This document shows positions 1 through 9,516 of a DNA stretch of 64,000 nt, one piece after another. Position numbers and translations under genes: made by a program. The DNA comes from REEP01 sp964517265 (GTDB lineage: Bacteria; Pseudomonadota; Alphaproteobacteria; Rhodospirillales; Defluviicoccaceae): positions 1-64,000 of the forward strand of contig CAZFBS010000002.1 in assembly GCA_964517265.1 (NCBI GenBank). The letters are read 5' to 3'. Below the pieces are notes generated by a model. The model searched no databases. It saw only the letters and a list, made by a program, of their open reading frames with translations, and was not told the origin of the DNA. Each line of letters opens with the position of its first letter. Positions within the stretch are counted from its first letter, which is position 1.

Positions 1-126
1 AGGGGAAGGACCTGACCCCTCGCTGCAAGCCCATCAGCCGTGGTATCCTTGCAACGGCAACGCTCGCAACCAAGGCCGGTGCCACGAGGTCGTGCAGCAT
101 AGGACGGCGTGGAAAGAGTCGAGACC

Positions 127-879
127 ATGTGGGCTAGAGTCAGCAGCACTGGCTGGGGCGTAAAGACCGCAATCGCAAGCGCCGCTGTTACTCTCCTATT
201 CCTGCTTCTGGTCACGCTCGGAGGAAGGCAGTTCGCTTCCTTGAGCGCTGAGATGTTGAACACCTTCGCGGTTTGGATCGATGGCTATCCTGTGCTGGCC
301 GCCGCGTCCTTCGTTGCCTGCACCGCCGCCGCGCGGGTGGCGCCGCTGCCAACGGGGGCGTTGATGACGGTGACGGGAGGCTACCTGTTCGGCCCGGTTG
401 TCGGCACAGCTCTAGCCGCGACGGGAGCGGCCGCAGCTGCTGTTCTCGTTCATCTTGCAGGCCGACGAGTCCTTACCCAGATTGTCCGACGCCGCCTCGG
501 CCCGCAGTTTGCCGCTGTCGAGCGAGAGGTGGCGAAAGGCGCGTTCAACTATCTGCTTGCTCTTCGCTTGTTGCCGGTGATACCCGGCTGGATCGTCAAT
601 CTGCTGCCTTTGGCATTTCCAATGCCTCGCAGAACCGTTGTCCTCGCCACCTTCCTCGGGTTGTTGCCGATCTCGCTGATTTTTGCAGGCTTTGGTGCCG
701 GCTTGGCGGCGCTGGGAGAAACTCCCGAGCCCCTCTCTGCCGATGCGGTGTTGCGATGGGACTTGGTCCTACCGCTGGCAGGCTTGGCGGGGCTGGCGTT
801 GCTCCCGGTATTCCTCCGCCATGCTGGCACCAAAGGGACGGGAAGGAGATTCAGCTGTTCCCCGACCGTTGGGGAGTGA
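127..879 (+). CDS. TVP38/TMEM64 (VTT domain) family membrane protein
   Basis: This 250-residue hydrophobic protein matches the TVP38/TMEM64 family of inner-membrane proteins, whose members are thought to act in lipid or small-molecule movement; the substrate here is unknown. The sequence shows an N-terminal membrane segment, the core with a conserved glycine-rich turn (GALMTVTGGYLFGPVVG), and the family motif around FNYLLALRLLPVIPGWIVN, followed by two further hydrophobic segments. An ATG at 127 is preceded by a purine-rich stretch; an in-frame GTG at 109 is an alternative start. The gene stands alone, and the downstream 500 bp hold only an insertion-sequence remnant. Family assignment is firm; the function is not. 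Confidence 0.8.
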   Translation: MWARVSSTGWGVKTAIASAAVTLLFLLLVTLGGRQFASLSAEMLNTFAVWIDGYPVLAAASFVACTAAARVAPLPTGALMTVTGGYLFGPVVGTALAATGAAAAAVLVHLAGRRVLTQIVRRRLGPQFAAVEREVAKGAFNYLLALRLLPVIPGWIVNLLPLAFPMPRRTVVLATFLGLLPISLIFAGFGAGLAALGETPEPLSADAVLRWDLVLPLAGLAGLALLPVFLRHAGTKGTGRRFSCSPTVGE

Positions 880-986
880 TCAGCGTCCAGCGAACGAGTT
901 CCTGAACCATCTTCGCGGTGGCTCTGCCGAACGCGTCGATCACGTGCGGCCCCGCTGGGGTGCTTGGGGTTGCCGTCGCTGCAAAG

Positions 987-1316
987 TCACGTGCGCCGAG
1001 AACTGACTCGATGCGCCGCGGCGTTGGCCTGAGTGCGATATTTTCGCTGTCCAGACTGCCGATGACGGTGGGTTTGCCAATAATCAGGGACCATGGCACC
1101 TGCGGCAGATCGGAAGGAAAGTCCGTCGACGCTGTCCGCCCTGTAGCCGTCGACACAGCGGTTGTGGCCGATGTCCGAGTGGATAGTTGCCCGGTGACGG
1201 CGCAAGCGGCGGGTGATCTCGCCGATGCCCGGCCCCATCTCCATCAGGCCACGCAGGCGGCACCTCTCCTCGAGGTCAAGGTGCGTGTATCTCATTCCCA
1301 TGGCGATCCCGGACAT
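987..1316 (-). pseudogene. IS30-family transposase remnant (N-terminal part)
   Basis: The first 60 or so residues (MRYTHLDLEERCRLRGLMEM, then IGEITRRLRRHRATIH and NRCVDGYRADS) match the helix-turn-helix N-terminus of IS30-family transposases. After this the reading frame loses similarity, and no DDE catalytic domain is present, so this is a decayed fragment. It lies 65 bp beyond the 3' end of the giant repeat-protein gene and points the same way, so it may mark an insertion or deletion that trimmed that gene. No terminal inverted repeats were found by eye. Other reading frames of 880-1380 show nothing recognisable. Confidence 0.7.
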
Positions 1317-1380
1317 AGCCGGTGTCGCACTTGGTGTGCGAGTCTACGGCCGGCTCGCTCGGAATCGAGATCGATGAAGG

Positions 1381-4300
1381 TCAGGGGCTCGAGGCGGGCA
1401 AACTTGCATAGGTCTGAAAGGTGTCGTTGGAGAGGGCGCCCACGAGGGTATATCCGTCCGTGCTTATATCCCGGTTAACCTGAACGTGATCAATGAGAAG
1501 AACAGAGTCGGTAATGAGGCCGGATTCGACATCGTGGCCATCGTCGAATACGGCGAACCCGAGAGTGAACTGGCCGGCGGTGGGCGCCTTGTAGAACCCA
1601 ATCCCCTCCACCGCGCCGAACGGCTTGTTGCTGAGAGCCATCTGGTTGCGCACGTCCATGATGCGAAAGGCGGCGCCATCGATGGCGAACAACGCAAAAT
1701 CGTTGGCTCCGTCGAACACTCCCCTGACCGTATCCAACGCATCGAAGGCCCACTGAAATGAGACGGTATCACCAGCCTGTAAGACGATGGTCTGCCTCAT
1801 GGCCGATCCTTCGGTTGCTCTTGAATTGTCGATTCGATCAGCCACCAGATAGTCCTTGGTGCTCTCTCCGATCCCGAGGAAGCCACGAAGGTGGGCCACG
1901 GGCCAAGGGTCGGCGTCGAGGCGCGCCGTCCAGTTTCCCTCGGGAACGTCAATCTCTTGACGCTTGAACACCGACTCGTTGGTGTCGGGATAGCTCGTCA
2001 CTGCCCTGACCCGTCCGAGAGTATCCCAACCAAAGGGCGGGCTACCGGCAATTATATTTTCTTCGAAGTCGGCGACCGTCCGGGCTGCTCCCTGACCGTG
2101 GATGGTGACGAATGCTGTTGCGCTCGATTCGGCTCCCGAGTTGTCCTTGATCGTATACGTAAAGCTGTCGATGCCGGTTTCGCCGACGCCAAGTGCATCG
2201 AATGCGTCCCGTGGATCATAAATCAGGGTATCGCCGCTCATCGTCACCACGCCACGGGTTGCGCTTGAGTTCAGCGCGACAAAAGCCAGTTGGTCGCTCG
2301 CGTCGGGATCGATGTCGTTGCTGAGGAAGACCTCCTTGGCAATGCTGAGAATTGCATCCTCATCGGTGACAAGGAAGTCGTTGTTGGCGGAAGGTAAGTC
2401 GTTGAGGCCGTGGAGTGTGATCGACACATTCGCCGTATCGGTGCCACCGTAGCCGTCATCGATCATGTATTTGAAAAAATCATCGATGGTTTCGCCCAAA
2501 GCCAACGCCTGCACTCTCCCGGCTTCCGTTGGATCGTAGGTGAAGGCGCCATCAGGTTGAACAATGACGCGGGCACCGAGGGAGCTCAGCCCGTCGAATG
2601 CCGTGACGGTCAAGGCGTCATTGGCGTCGGGGTCGGAATCGGCTCCCTCGCCATTATCAAGGAGAACGTTGCCCTTCACGACGATGTCCTCGCTGGTGAT
2701 GAACCGATCGTCCTTGGCGACAGGCGGATCGTTGGCACCAGCGATGGTGAGGGTGACGATTGCTGTCGCGGTCTCACCGTATGGGTCGGAAATCGTATAC
2801 GCAAAGTGGTCAGTTGCCGTTTCGTCGGCGCCTAGACCCTCGAACCGGCCGCTCGGGTCGTACGACACGCTGCTATCGGAATGAAAGATCACGATTCCTT
2901 TTGTGTACGCGGTCGGTCCGGCCGCGATGATCTTCAGAAAATCGCTTTCGTCAGGGTCGTGATCGTTGGCAAGGAGGCTGGCGGCCTGAATGTTGGCTCT
3001 CTGATCGGACAGCAGCAGACCGACGGCATCGTGATCGTCGATCGCAATCGGAGCGTCATTCACGCCGACGACAGTGAGGGACACGATGCCCTCGTCGAGT
3101 GCCCCGTTGCTCGCGGCAAGGGTGTAGGTGAAGGTATCTGTGGCAGTTTCGTTCTGTGCAAGAGACGTGAATGCCCCGTTTGGATTGTAGGTGACGATCC
3201 CAAGCGCGCTGACCTGGAGCAGCGCACCTGACGGCAGGACTGTCTGACCGCCGGCACCCGGTCCGCCAACCCCCGTCGCAATGCCATTGATGTTGGGAAT
3301 GCGGATCGTCGTGCTGAGAGATGGGCTGGTATCGTTGGCCAGCAGCACGCTGAGCGGAAGAGCGAGCGGCGTTGTTTCCAAGGTTTCGCCGCTGTCGCGA
3401 CCGGCGAACGGGCGCTCGGCGATAGAGACGAACGACCCGTCCGCTGCAAGGGTAGTCACTTTGTTCGGTACATCAAGATCAAGCCCCGCCTCGTTGATGC
3501 GCACATCGTCGACGAGAAGAACCGAGCTTCGGGCGCTGTCCAGGTGATTGAAGACCCCAAAGCCGATGCGGAACAGGCCTTCCGGGCCGGTATTGGTGAA
3601 TACAGTGGTGACCATGCCGAGAGTGCCGTCTGCCGTTCCCGATAGAGCCAGAACGTCCGACACGCTGGCCAGCTTGAACACTGCGGCGGTATCCGGACCG
3701 GAGATTGTCATAGCGGCGAAGTCGTTGCGTGCCGGCGTGGCTTCGTCTGAGACAAATGTCCAGTCAAACGAGAACGTATCACCGCCCTTCAGGTAAACGT
3801 CGGTCCAAATGGCGCGGGCTGATCCATTGTGCGGGGCAATCCCGATACCCGCTTGAACAGCCCCGACCGGGATCTGAAGGGCGGTTTCGAGCTTAGCGAT
3901 GGTGTTGAACTGCACGGCGTCATCGCCAGCATAGGATCTTGCGGTGATCAACGCCATGTGACCGGATTGCGCAGTGAGAGAGTGGGATGGCAGGAGGATT
4001 TGCTCCCCGACGGCGTGTTGCGTCACAACCCGGATCGGCATTTGGTCGGCCGGAAGAGTCCCGACCTTCGCCGTTCGCGTCCAGTCCAGGAGCCATCCGC
4101 TGACGGGAAATTCGAAGCTCTGAACAAGCTCTTCCCCCGGCATCAGCCCGGGTCCGGCGCTGCCTCCAACGCGAACGGTCACGCTGGCGGCACTGCCGGC
4201 GACTCCGTTGGTGTCAATCGTTTGGTACGTGAAGCGATCGATCCCAAACTGCCCCGACGGCATGTTTTCGAACCTCGTGCCGGGGGCGTAGGTGAGGGTC

Positions 4301-7300
4301 TGATCCTCATTGATCCGGATCGTTGATCCGGATGACAATAGCAGTTCCGATCCCATCGACACCGTGGTTCCATCGACAAAAGCAATGGCAAGAGTGCCGC
4401 TTGCCGGCTCGCTGTCGTTGGCAAGGACGGAGAGGCGCACCGCGGTACCCGGGTCCACGATGACAGCATCGTCGACAGCGACCGATGTTCCAACCAGGGG
4501 CTTGACCGTGATGCTCACCGTTGCAGGATCGGTGACGGCCCCGTAAGCGTCCTTTATCGTGTAGGTGAAGAAATCGATGCCAACGAAGCCGTTACCGGGC
4601 GTGTAGGTGGCAAGGCCGTTGGCAGGATCGATGGCAACGGTCCCGAATTTGGACGGCAAATCAATTGCCGCCTTGGCCGGATCGAGAACGCCGTCGACAT
4701 CACGATCCCCGTTCAGAATGTCGATCAAGACGGGGGTGTTCGTCGCCGTCACCGCCATGTCATCGGCGGCGACGGGTGCATCGTTGACGCCGCTGACGGA
4801 GACGGCGATCGAGGCGGTGGCGCGGGCACCATGTCTGTCCTCGATGGTATAGGTTATCGTATCGGTCACGCTCGCGCCCGGTGCCAGCCCCTCGAAGGCT
4901 TGCGTGGTGGAGGGCTTGTAGATGATGCGGCCTCCTGGTGCGCCTGTGGTGACCACCTGGGCACCCGAATCGGCGACGGCGTCCACGATCTTCAAGGTAG
5001 CCCGGTTGTCGTCGCTGTCCGGATCGCTGTCGTTGGCAAGCACATCGATGACGATATCGCTGCCGTTCTCGATAGCATAAGCGCTGTCATTCTGAGCGGT
5101 GGGTGGATCATTGGCTCCGCGGATCAAAATGCGGATGGTCGCCGGCTCGCTGATGCCCGCGTGAGAGTCCGTAATGCTGTACGCAATGGTATCCGTCGCA
5201 AATGCGCCGGGGGTGAGGAACGCGAAGGCCGGCCCAGCGGAGTATGTGAAGCTGCCGTCGCTGTTTGGTGTCACGATGCCCTTGGTCGCATTGGTATTCA
5301 GGGAGGCGAACTGGATCGTGTCATTCCTGTCGAGATCGAAATCGTTTGCAAGCAACACGTCGGATTCGATCCTGAGCGTCGTTTTCGCATCGATCTCGAC
5401 TTGGTCATCGTCGGCGATTGGCGCATCGTTCACGCCATAGACAATAAGCGTGAGGGTCGATGACGAGGTTGCGCCTGCCGGATCCGCCATTGTATAGGCG
5501 GCCGTTACCGCCGCTGTTTCGCCGACACCGAGCGGCCGGAACTGAGTCCCGGGATGGAAGCGAAGCTGGTTGCCGACGATCGAGACGCCGGCGGGAACCT
5601 CCGCATTGGCGTCAGCGAGGCCGGAAACAGCGGTGATTGCCGCCGCTTCCAGGGTGAAAGAGGCGGGCGTGTCGCCGTTGTCGATGTCGGTGTCGTTTGC
5701 CAGGACATCGACCCGGATGGGGATGTTCTCGTTGATGCTAGCGAAATCGGGATAAGCGATGGGAGCATCGTTTGCACCGAAGATCGTGATTGAGACGCTG
5801 GCATAACCGCTAAGAGCGTCATGCTGGTCCGTGATGCGATACTTGAAGGTATCCAGCCCCGTCTCATCTGCGGCGAGATGGCGGAATGCCGCTCCTGGAT
5901 CGTACGAGACCGTCCCGTTCTCAAGATCCCTGACTGTTCCCTTGGTTGCGCTGGTGTCGACGTCGACGAGACGAATGATATCGTTGCGATCGACGTCTTC
6001 GTCGTTGGCGAGGATGAAGAGCGAAGCCAGCGGGTTGTTCTGGGTCGTCCACGCCGAGGTGTCGTTCTTGGCAATCGGGGCGTCGTTGAGGCCATGAACG
6101 GTCGCGGTCAGGGTCGAGGCCGATTGGGCGCCGAAGAGGTCGGACATCGTGTAGCCGATGACCACAGTTGCCGTTTCGCCTAACGACAAGCTGTTGAAAT
6201 CGTTCCCGGGGAGAAATACAGCCTTGTTGTTCTCAATCAGCGTCTTACTGGTAGGAACGGCCTCAGGGAGAACAATACCGTCAATCCGTTCGATGGCGGT
6301 GTTGCGAAGGACAAAGGTTGCCGGATGATCGCTCTGATCGGCGTCGGTGTCATTGACGAGCACGTCGGCGATGACAACTTGATTTTCCGTACCCTTCACC
6401 GCGTCCGGATGCGCCACCGGTGCATCGTTGACGCCAAGGATGGTGATAATGGCAACCGAAGTTGCTGCACCGCCCTGGCCGTCAGAGACAGTGAAAGTAA
6501 ACCAGTCGGTCGCTTCCTGGCGTGAATTGAAGCCTTGCGAGAGGTGATCGAACTGGCCGTTGGGATTATACACGAACGTCCCGCTCGCAAGATGGTCCAC
6601 AATGGCACCGGAAAACAGCGTAATCCTGGCCCCAACCGGTGCCGCCTGACCCATAATGTGGCTGACGCTGAGCGCGCCACCATCTTCATCCTGGCTCAAC
6701 AACAGCCCCGACATCGGAACAGTCGGGTGATCCTCGTCGGTGGTAGTGAAGATCCGAGCGGTTGACGGATCGAGATTGGCCGGATCGAGCGCCGGCAACT
6801 CGAGTTCCATGCCAGCGACGCCGCCAGAGCCGAACCCCTCCAGGGGGCTGTGATCGATGAGCCCGCGGGTGGTTTCGTTCAGTGCGACGTCAATCGGCCC
6901 TCGCTTCGGTATGAGCGGCGAGACGATAAGCTCCATCGGCGCGACTGGCTCGGAAACGAACAGCATCGGGCTGGCGTCATCGTCCCCAGGATCAGCTTCT
7001 GCGGAATGAGTTCCCGCTTGGGTGGGAAAGCCTTCGACGGAGACATAAGAGGAATCGATGCCGCTCTGCGCCAGCGTCTCGGTATATGCCGGATGGAACA
7101 ACAACGCTGCATCGATCTGGCTCAACGGCACCACGGCGAGCCCGTCTTCGCTAACGAGAACTTCGACTTCTGTGGTGGTAATGTCTTCCCGCGCACCGGT
7201 AAGGGCGGTAATCGTCGCTGAACCGGTCAATCCCTCGCCAGGGGCATCGGCCCAAGGCACCACCGCAATTCGTCCGCTTCCAGCAAGCGGTTCAACGATG

Positions 7301-7677
7301 CCTGCAACGGCCGCGCCTTTGATCGCAATGCTGCCGGTTGGAATGGCAAAGACGTAGGCCTCCGATCTGCCGTCGGCGTTGGCGCCGGGAACGAACACGA
7401 ATACGCCCTGGAGCACCGATAGGGGCATTTGTGGTTTGCTGCCCCCGCCATATTCCATGGCCGGAAGTACGATCCGGGTGCTGCTGCCGAGCGACAGCAC
7501 TGCCGAATCCGAAAAAACGATGCTGGCCGTTGTGTTCGCGTCGGTGGCGATTCCGTCTTCCGGAAAAACCGGATCGCCGGCCTGCAAAAAGGTGGAGGTG
7601 CCGTCGGCACGGTTTGCCAGGATTGGACCGGATGCTACGTCGAGCGTTCCGATCGGCTGCGGTTTCTCAGCACTCAT
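1381..7677 (-). CDS. Giant FecR-domain/cadherin-like (VCBS-type) repeat surface protein
   Basis: This is a 2098-residue protein, probably a secreted or surface adhesin. Residues about 10-180 look like a FecR-type domain (GDPVFPEDGIATDANTTASI, LQGVFVFVPG, IPTGSIAIKG). The rest is about eleven cadherin/VCBS-like repeats of roughly 95 residues, most starting with NDAP(V/I)A..D and containing LANDxDxD. Two non-repeat beta-rich domains interrupt them, at about 1175-1395 and 1870-2075, and these resemble each other (GDTFSFDWTF versus GDTVSFQWAF; VLLVDDVRIN versus VLLIDHVQVN). No Sec signal, RTX nonapeptides or hydrophobic C-terminal secretion signal are visible, which is unusual for this class. The ATG at 7677 has AAGGA ten bases upstream; an upstream in-frame start at 7746 is less likely. 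An IS30 remnant abuts the 3' end, so the C-terminus may be trimmed. The ligand is unknown. Confidence 0.8.
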   Translation of the reverse strand: MSAEKPQPIGTLDVASGPILANRADGTSTFLQAGDPVFPEDGIATDANTTASIVFSDSAVLSLGSSTRIVLPAMEYGGGSKPQMPLSVLQGVFVFVPGANADGRSEAYVFAIPTGSIAIKGAAVAGIVEPLAGSGRIAVVPWADAPGEGLTGSATITALTGAREDITTTEVEVLVSEDGLAVVPLSQIDAALLFHPAYTETLAQSGIDSSYVSVEGFPTQAGTHSAEADPGDDDASPMLFVSEPVAPMELIVSPLIPKRGPIDVALNETTRGLIDHSPLEGFGSGGVAGMELELPALDPANLDPSTARIFTTTDEDHPTVPMSGLLLSQDEDGGALSVSHIMGQAAPVGARITLFSGAIVDHLASGTFVYNPNGQFDHLSQGFNSRQEATDWFTFTVSDGQGGAATSVAIITILGVNDAPVAHPDAVKGTENQVVIADVLVNDTDADQSDHPATFVLRNTAIERIDGIVLPEAVPTSKTLIENNKAVFLPGNDFNSLSLGETATVVIGYTMSDLFGAQSASTLTATVHGLNDAPIAKNDTSAWTTQNNPLASLFILANDEDVDRNDIIRLVDVDTSATKGTVRDLENGTVSYDPGAAFRHLAADETGLDTFKYRITDQHDALSGYASVSITIFGANDAPIAYPDFASINENIPIRVDVLANDTDIDNGDTPASFTLEAAAITAVSGLADANAEVPAGVSIVGNQLRFHPGTQFRPLGVGETAAVTAAYTMADPAGATSSSTLTLIVYGVNDAPIADDDQVEIDAKTTLRIESDVLLANDFDLDRNDTIQFASLNTNATKGIVTPNSDGSFTYSAGPAFAFLTPGAFATDTIAYSITDSHAGISEPATIRILIRGANDPPTAQNDSAYAIENGSDIVIDVLANDSDPDSDDNRATLKIVDAVADSGAQVVTTGAPGGRIIYKPSTTQAFEGLAPGASVTDTITYTIEDRHGARATASIAVSVSGVNDAPVAADDMAVTATNTPVLIDILNGDRDVDGVLDPAKAAIDLPSKFGTVAIDPANGLATYTPGNGFVGIDFFTYTIKDAYGAVTDPATVSITVKPLVGTSVAVDDAVIVDPGTAVRLSVLANDSEPASGTLAIAFVDGTTVSMGSELLLSSGSTIRINEDQTLTYAPGTRFENMPSGQFGIDRFTYQTIDTNGVAGSAASVTVRVGGSAGPGLMPGEELVQSFEFPVSGWLLDWTRTAKVGTLPADQMPIRVVTQHAVGEQILLPSHSLTAQSGHMALITARSYAGDDAVQFNTIAKLETALQIPVGAVQAGIGIAPHNGSARAIWTDVYLKGGDTFSFDWTFVSDEATPARNDFAAMTISGPDTAAVFKLASVSDVLALSGTADGTLGMVTTVFTNTGPEGLFRIGFGVFNHLDSARSSVLLVDDVRINEAGLDLDVPNKVTTLAADGSFVSIAERPFAGRDSGETLETTPLALPLSVLLANDTSPSLSTTIRIPNINGIATGVGGPGAGGQTVLPSGALLQVSALGIVTYNPNGAFTSLAQNETATDTFTYTLAASNGALDEGIVSLTVVGVNDAPIAIDDHDAVGLLLSDQRANIQAASLLANDHDPDESDFLKIIAAGPTAYTKGIVIFHSDSSVSYDPSGRFEGLGADETATDHFAYTISDPYGETATAIVTLTIAGANDPPVAKDDRFITSEDIVVKGNVLLDNGEGADSDPDANDALTVTAFDGLSSLGARVIVQPDGAFTYDPTEAGRVQALALGETIDDFFKYMIDDGYGGTDTANVSITLHGLNDLPSANNDFLVTDEDAILSIAKEVFLSNDIDPDASDQLAFVALNSSATRGVVTMSGDTLIYDPRDAFDALGVGETGIDSFTYTIKDNSGAESSATAFVTIHGQGAARTVADFEENIIAGSPPFGWDTLGRVRAVTSYPDTNESVFKRQEIDVPEGNWTARLDADPWPVAHLRGFLGIGESTKDYLVADRIDNSRATEGSAMRQTIVLQAGDTVSFQWAFDALDTVRGVFDGANDFALFAIDGAAFRIMDVRNQMALSNKPFGAVEGIGFYKAPTAGQFTLGFAVFDDGHDVESGLITDSVLLIDHVQVNRDISTDGYTLVGALSNDTFQTYASLPASSP

Positions 7678-7953
7678 CCGTTGCCGATCCTTGTTTGTTT
7701 TAGTGGATCGATGTCTGGCGGCACGGCGTTGGGCGGCAATGGACAACCCGCAGCCTCAACCAGCGGGCTGTCGACCGAAAGGGGAGGTGAGAACGATATC
7801 AGAAAGGTCGTCACGGACTGCTCTCGTAGAGAGCCGTGCCTCTCGGGGGTGGATGGCAAGATCCGTCTCCTGAACTCGCGGGCATCGCCACTCCCGCGCG
7901 CGGCCCATTTAAAAAGGCAACGCTGCTCCACCCCAGCGACTTTGGTTTCGAAC

Positions 7954-7982
7954 ACTATAACAGAAAAGCGACATCGATACAA
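7954..7982 (-). promoter_or_regulatory. Candidate sigma70-type promoter for the giant repeat protein
   Basis: On the minus strand TTGTAT (7982-7977) and TATAGT (7959-7954) are separated by exactly 17 bases. Transcription would start near 7947 and leave a leader of about 270 nt before the ATG at 7677. This is a match by eye to the housekeeping consensus. Confidence 0.45.
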
Positions 7983-8293
7983 CGTTTGAGGGCGAGAATT
8001 TCATCAAATTTCCCTTCAAAGGTATCTCTGTCCATAGCATATCGTGGTTAGGTAGATACTACGACCGGCGCCCTAGAGCCTAGGGTAGAACGATCATAGG
8101 CAAGAGATGTTTCCGGGACCTTGCCTTTCCGTGCTTGCGCCTGTAAGCGCTCCCATTGGCCGAACAGGCTGCGATGTAGCCTGAAGATCAAACGCATGAG
8201 CGTAGGTAATGGTAAGAGAGATACCCGGCCTTACCCTTGGCGGCATCCCGCGACCGGTGAGGATCAAAAAAGATAGGAAGAAGAAAGAATATA
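7983..8293. other. Intergenic region between divergent genes
   Basis: No gene is supported here. The stretch holds a small perfect hairpin, CCCTAG-AGC-CTAGGG, at 8071-8085, and the sequence becomes AT-rich towards the methyltransferase gene at 8294. It probably contains that gene's promoter, but no convincing -35/-10 pair was picked out. Confidence 0.4.
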
Positions 8294-9046
8294 ATGGTCT
8301 TGCAGAATAATATCGCCGGCATTATCGAAGAAATAGCAAAGCTGCCCGTAAACTGGCACGGGGTTGGCTCGCTTAGTCCCCGAGCACTAATGTCGATCGC
8401 ACAGCACGCGGAGCGGATCGGACCCATTCGTAACTCCGTGGAAACGGGATCCGGTAAAAGCACCCTTCTTTTTTCCCATTTGTCCACCCATCACGTCGTA
8501 TTCGCTCTCAATGATGGCGAGAGCATCAGCAGAGTCAAGGCAAGCAAGATTTTTAATAATGAAGTGGTCACCTTCGTAGAAGGACCGACACAGCAGACGC
8601 TGCCATATTACCAGTTCGACGAGAAGCTCCAGATCGCTTTGATTGACGGTCCTCATGGTTATCCTTTTCCTGATATCGAATATTATTATTTTTATCCACT
8701 CATCGAATCGGGAGGGTTGCTTTTAATTGATGATATCAAGATTCCCTCGATCAAAAGAATGTTTGAGATTATCTGCGCCGACGATATGTTTAATTTGGTA
8801 GAGATTCTTGATAATAACTTGGCCATTTTGAAGAGAACCGATGCGCCGTTAATCGATCCTTATGGTGATAGCTGGTGGTTGCAGGGATACAACAAAGAAT
8901 ATTTTGATCGGTTGCAGTCCTTCCTGCAACGCCGCCCTCCAGGCGTGGCTGGTGCCGTAGCGCGGCTTGTGCCACAGCCGCTGAAGAACTGGGTGCCGGC
9001 AGGGGCGAGACGGATGCTGCGAAAAATGATCGCGCGGGGACGATGA
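8294..9046 (+). CDS. Class I SAM-dependent methyltransferase-like protein
   Basis: The 250-residue protein resembles the class I methyltransferase fold (Methyltransf_24-like). A motif-I-like segment VETGSGKSTLLF lies near residue 49, an acidic strand segment follows (ALIDGPHGYPFPD), and then ESGGLLLIDDI, as in small O-methyltransferases encoded in glycan clusters. The substrate cannot be read from the sequence. The coding sequence is clearly richer in A and T than its neighbours, with many AAT, ATT and TTT codons, which suggests acquisition by transfer; the last 40 residues return to GC-rich, arginine-rich sequence. It sits between the giant repeat protein and tRNA-Arg. The ATG is preceded by a purine-rich AGGAAGAAGAAAG stretch. 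Confidence 0.65.
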   Translation: MVLQNNIAGIIEEIAKLPVNWHGVGSLSPRALMSIAQHAERIGPIRNSVETGSGKSTLLFSHLSTHHVVFALNDGESISRVKASKIFNNEVVTFVEGPTQQTLPYYQFDEKLQIALIDGPHGYPFPDIEYYYFYPLIESGGLLLIDDIKIPSIKRMFEIICADDMFNLVEILDNNLAILKRTDAPLIDPYGDSWWLQGYNKEYFDRLQSFLQRRPPGVAGAVARLVPQPLKNWVPAGARRMLRKMIARGR

Positions 9047-9145
9047 AGCGGGTGGACCGCAACAGCGCGCAAGCATTATGCTTGCCCAAATGCCGCCCGC
9101 AGAGACCCTTGGCCGGGCCGCGAGTGAGCGGAACAGCCGGCATAC

Positions 9146-9221
9146 GCGCCCGTAGCTCAACGGATAGAGCATCTGACTTCGGATCAGAAGGTTGGGAGTT
9201 CGAGTCTCTCCGGGCGCGCCA
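9146..9221 (+). tRNA. tRNA-Arg (anticodon TCG)
   Basis: A full cloverleaf folds by eye. The acceptor stem is GCGCCCG (9146-9152) pairing with CGGGCGC (9211-9217). The D arm is GCTC/GAGC, and the anticodon stem TCTGA/TCAGA encloses loop CTTCGGA with anticodon TCG at 9179-9181. The T arm is GGGAG-TTCGAGT-CTCTC, followed by discriminator G and an encoded CCA (9219-9221). It reads CGA codons. Confidence 0.96.
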
Positions 9222-9352
9222 TTGCCATAGCAATGGTCGCCCTGTCATTTAAAAGTAAGTTCGAACTTTGTTCGAACGGGCGCGCCATTGGCTCGCGAAT
9301 GGCCGCTCTATCATCGAAAAAGCAGTTCGAACTGCGTTCGAGCGGGTGCGCC
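9199..9352 (+). repeat. Degenerate 66-bp repeats beginning in the tRNA-Arg 3' end
   Basis: The tRNA acceptor 3' block GGGCGCGCC plus ATTG (9212-9224) recurs exactly 66 bp later at 9278-9290 and, as GGGTGCGCC, another 66 bp on at 9344-9352. Between copies one and two about 42 of 66 positions agree. A short stem after the block is kept in both (CCATTG/CAATGG at 9219-9236, CCATT/AATGG in copy two), as are a TCAT..AAAA stretch and GTTCGA. Copies two and three share 24 of 28 bases from 9259 and 9325. None of the extra copies can form a complete tRNA. Confidence 0.75.
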
Positions 9353-9516
9353 GATCCCGGCGGTGTGCTCGCTGGCAGGTTCTTGAAGGATATTCCCGCG
9401 TCTACGCGGAACGTACCAGCAATCTGTTTGTGATTGCCATCGCGCCCTTGCACTTCGATCGGTATGCGAGAGGCATGGGAGTTTGAGAGGGAACAGCAAG
9501 CGAATTCCAGCAGATT

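Noticed and set aside
851..1156. Minus-strand frame overlapping the IS30 remnant
   Set aside because: Some stretches look protein-like (HVIDAFGRATAKMVQELVR), but no family was recognised and the start overlaps the transposase fragment, so it was not called a gene.
9396..9409. Inverted repeat CCGCGT-CT-ACGCGG as terminator of the DUF389 gene
   Set aside because: The stem is short and lacks a T-run on the minus strand, so a terminator call is not supported.
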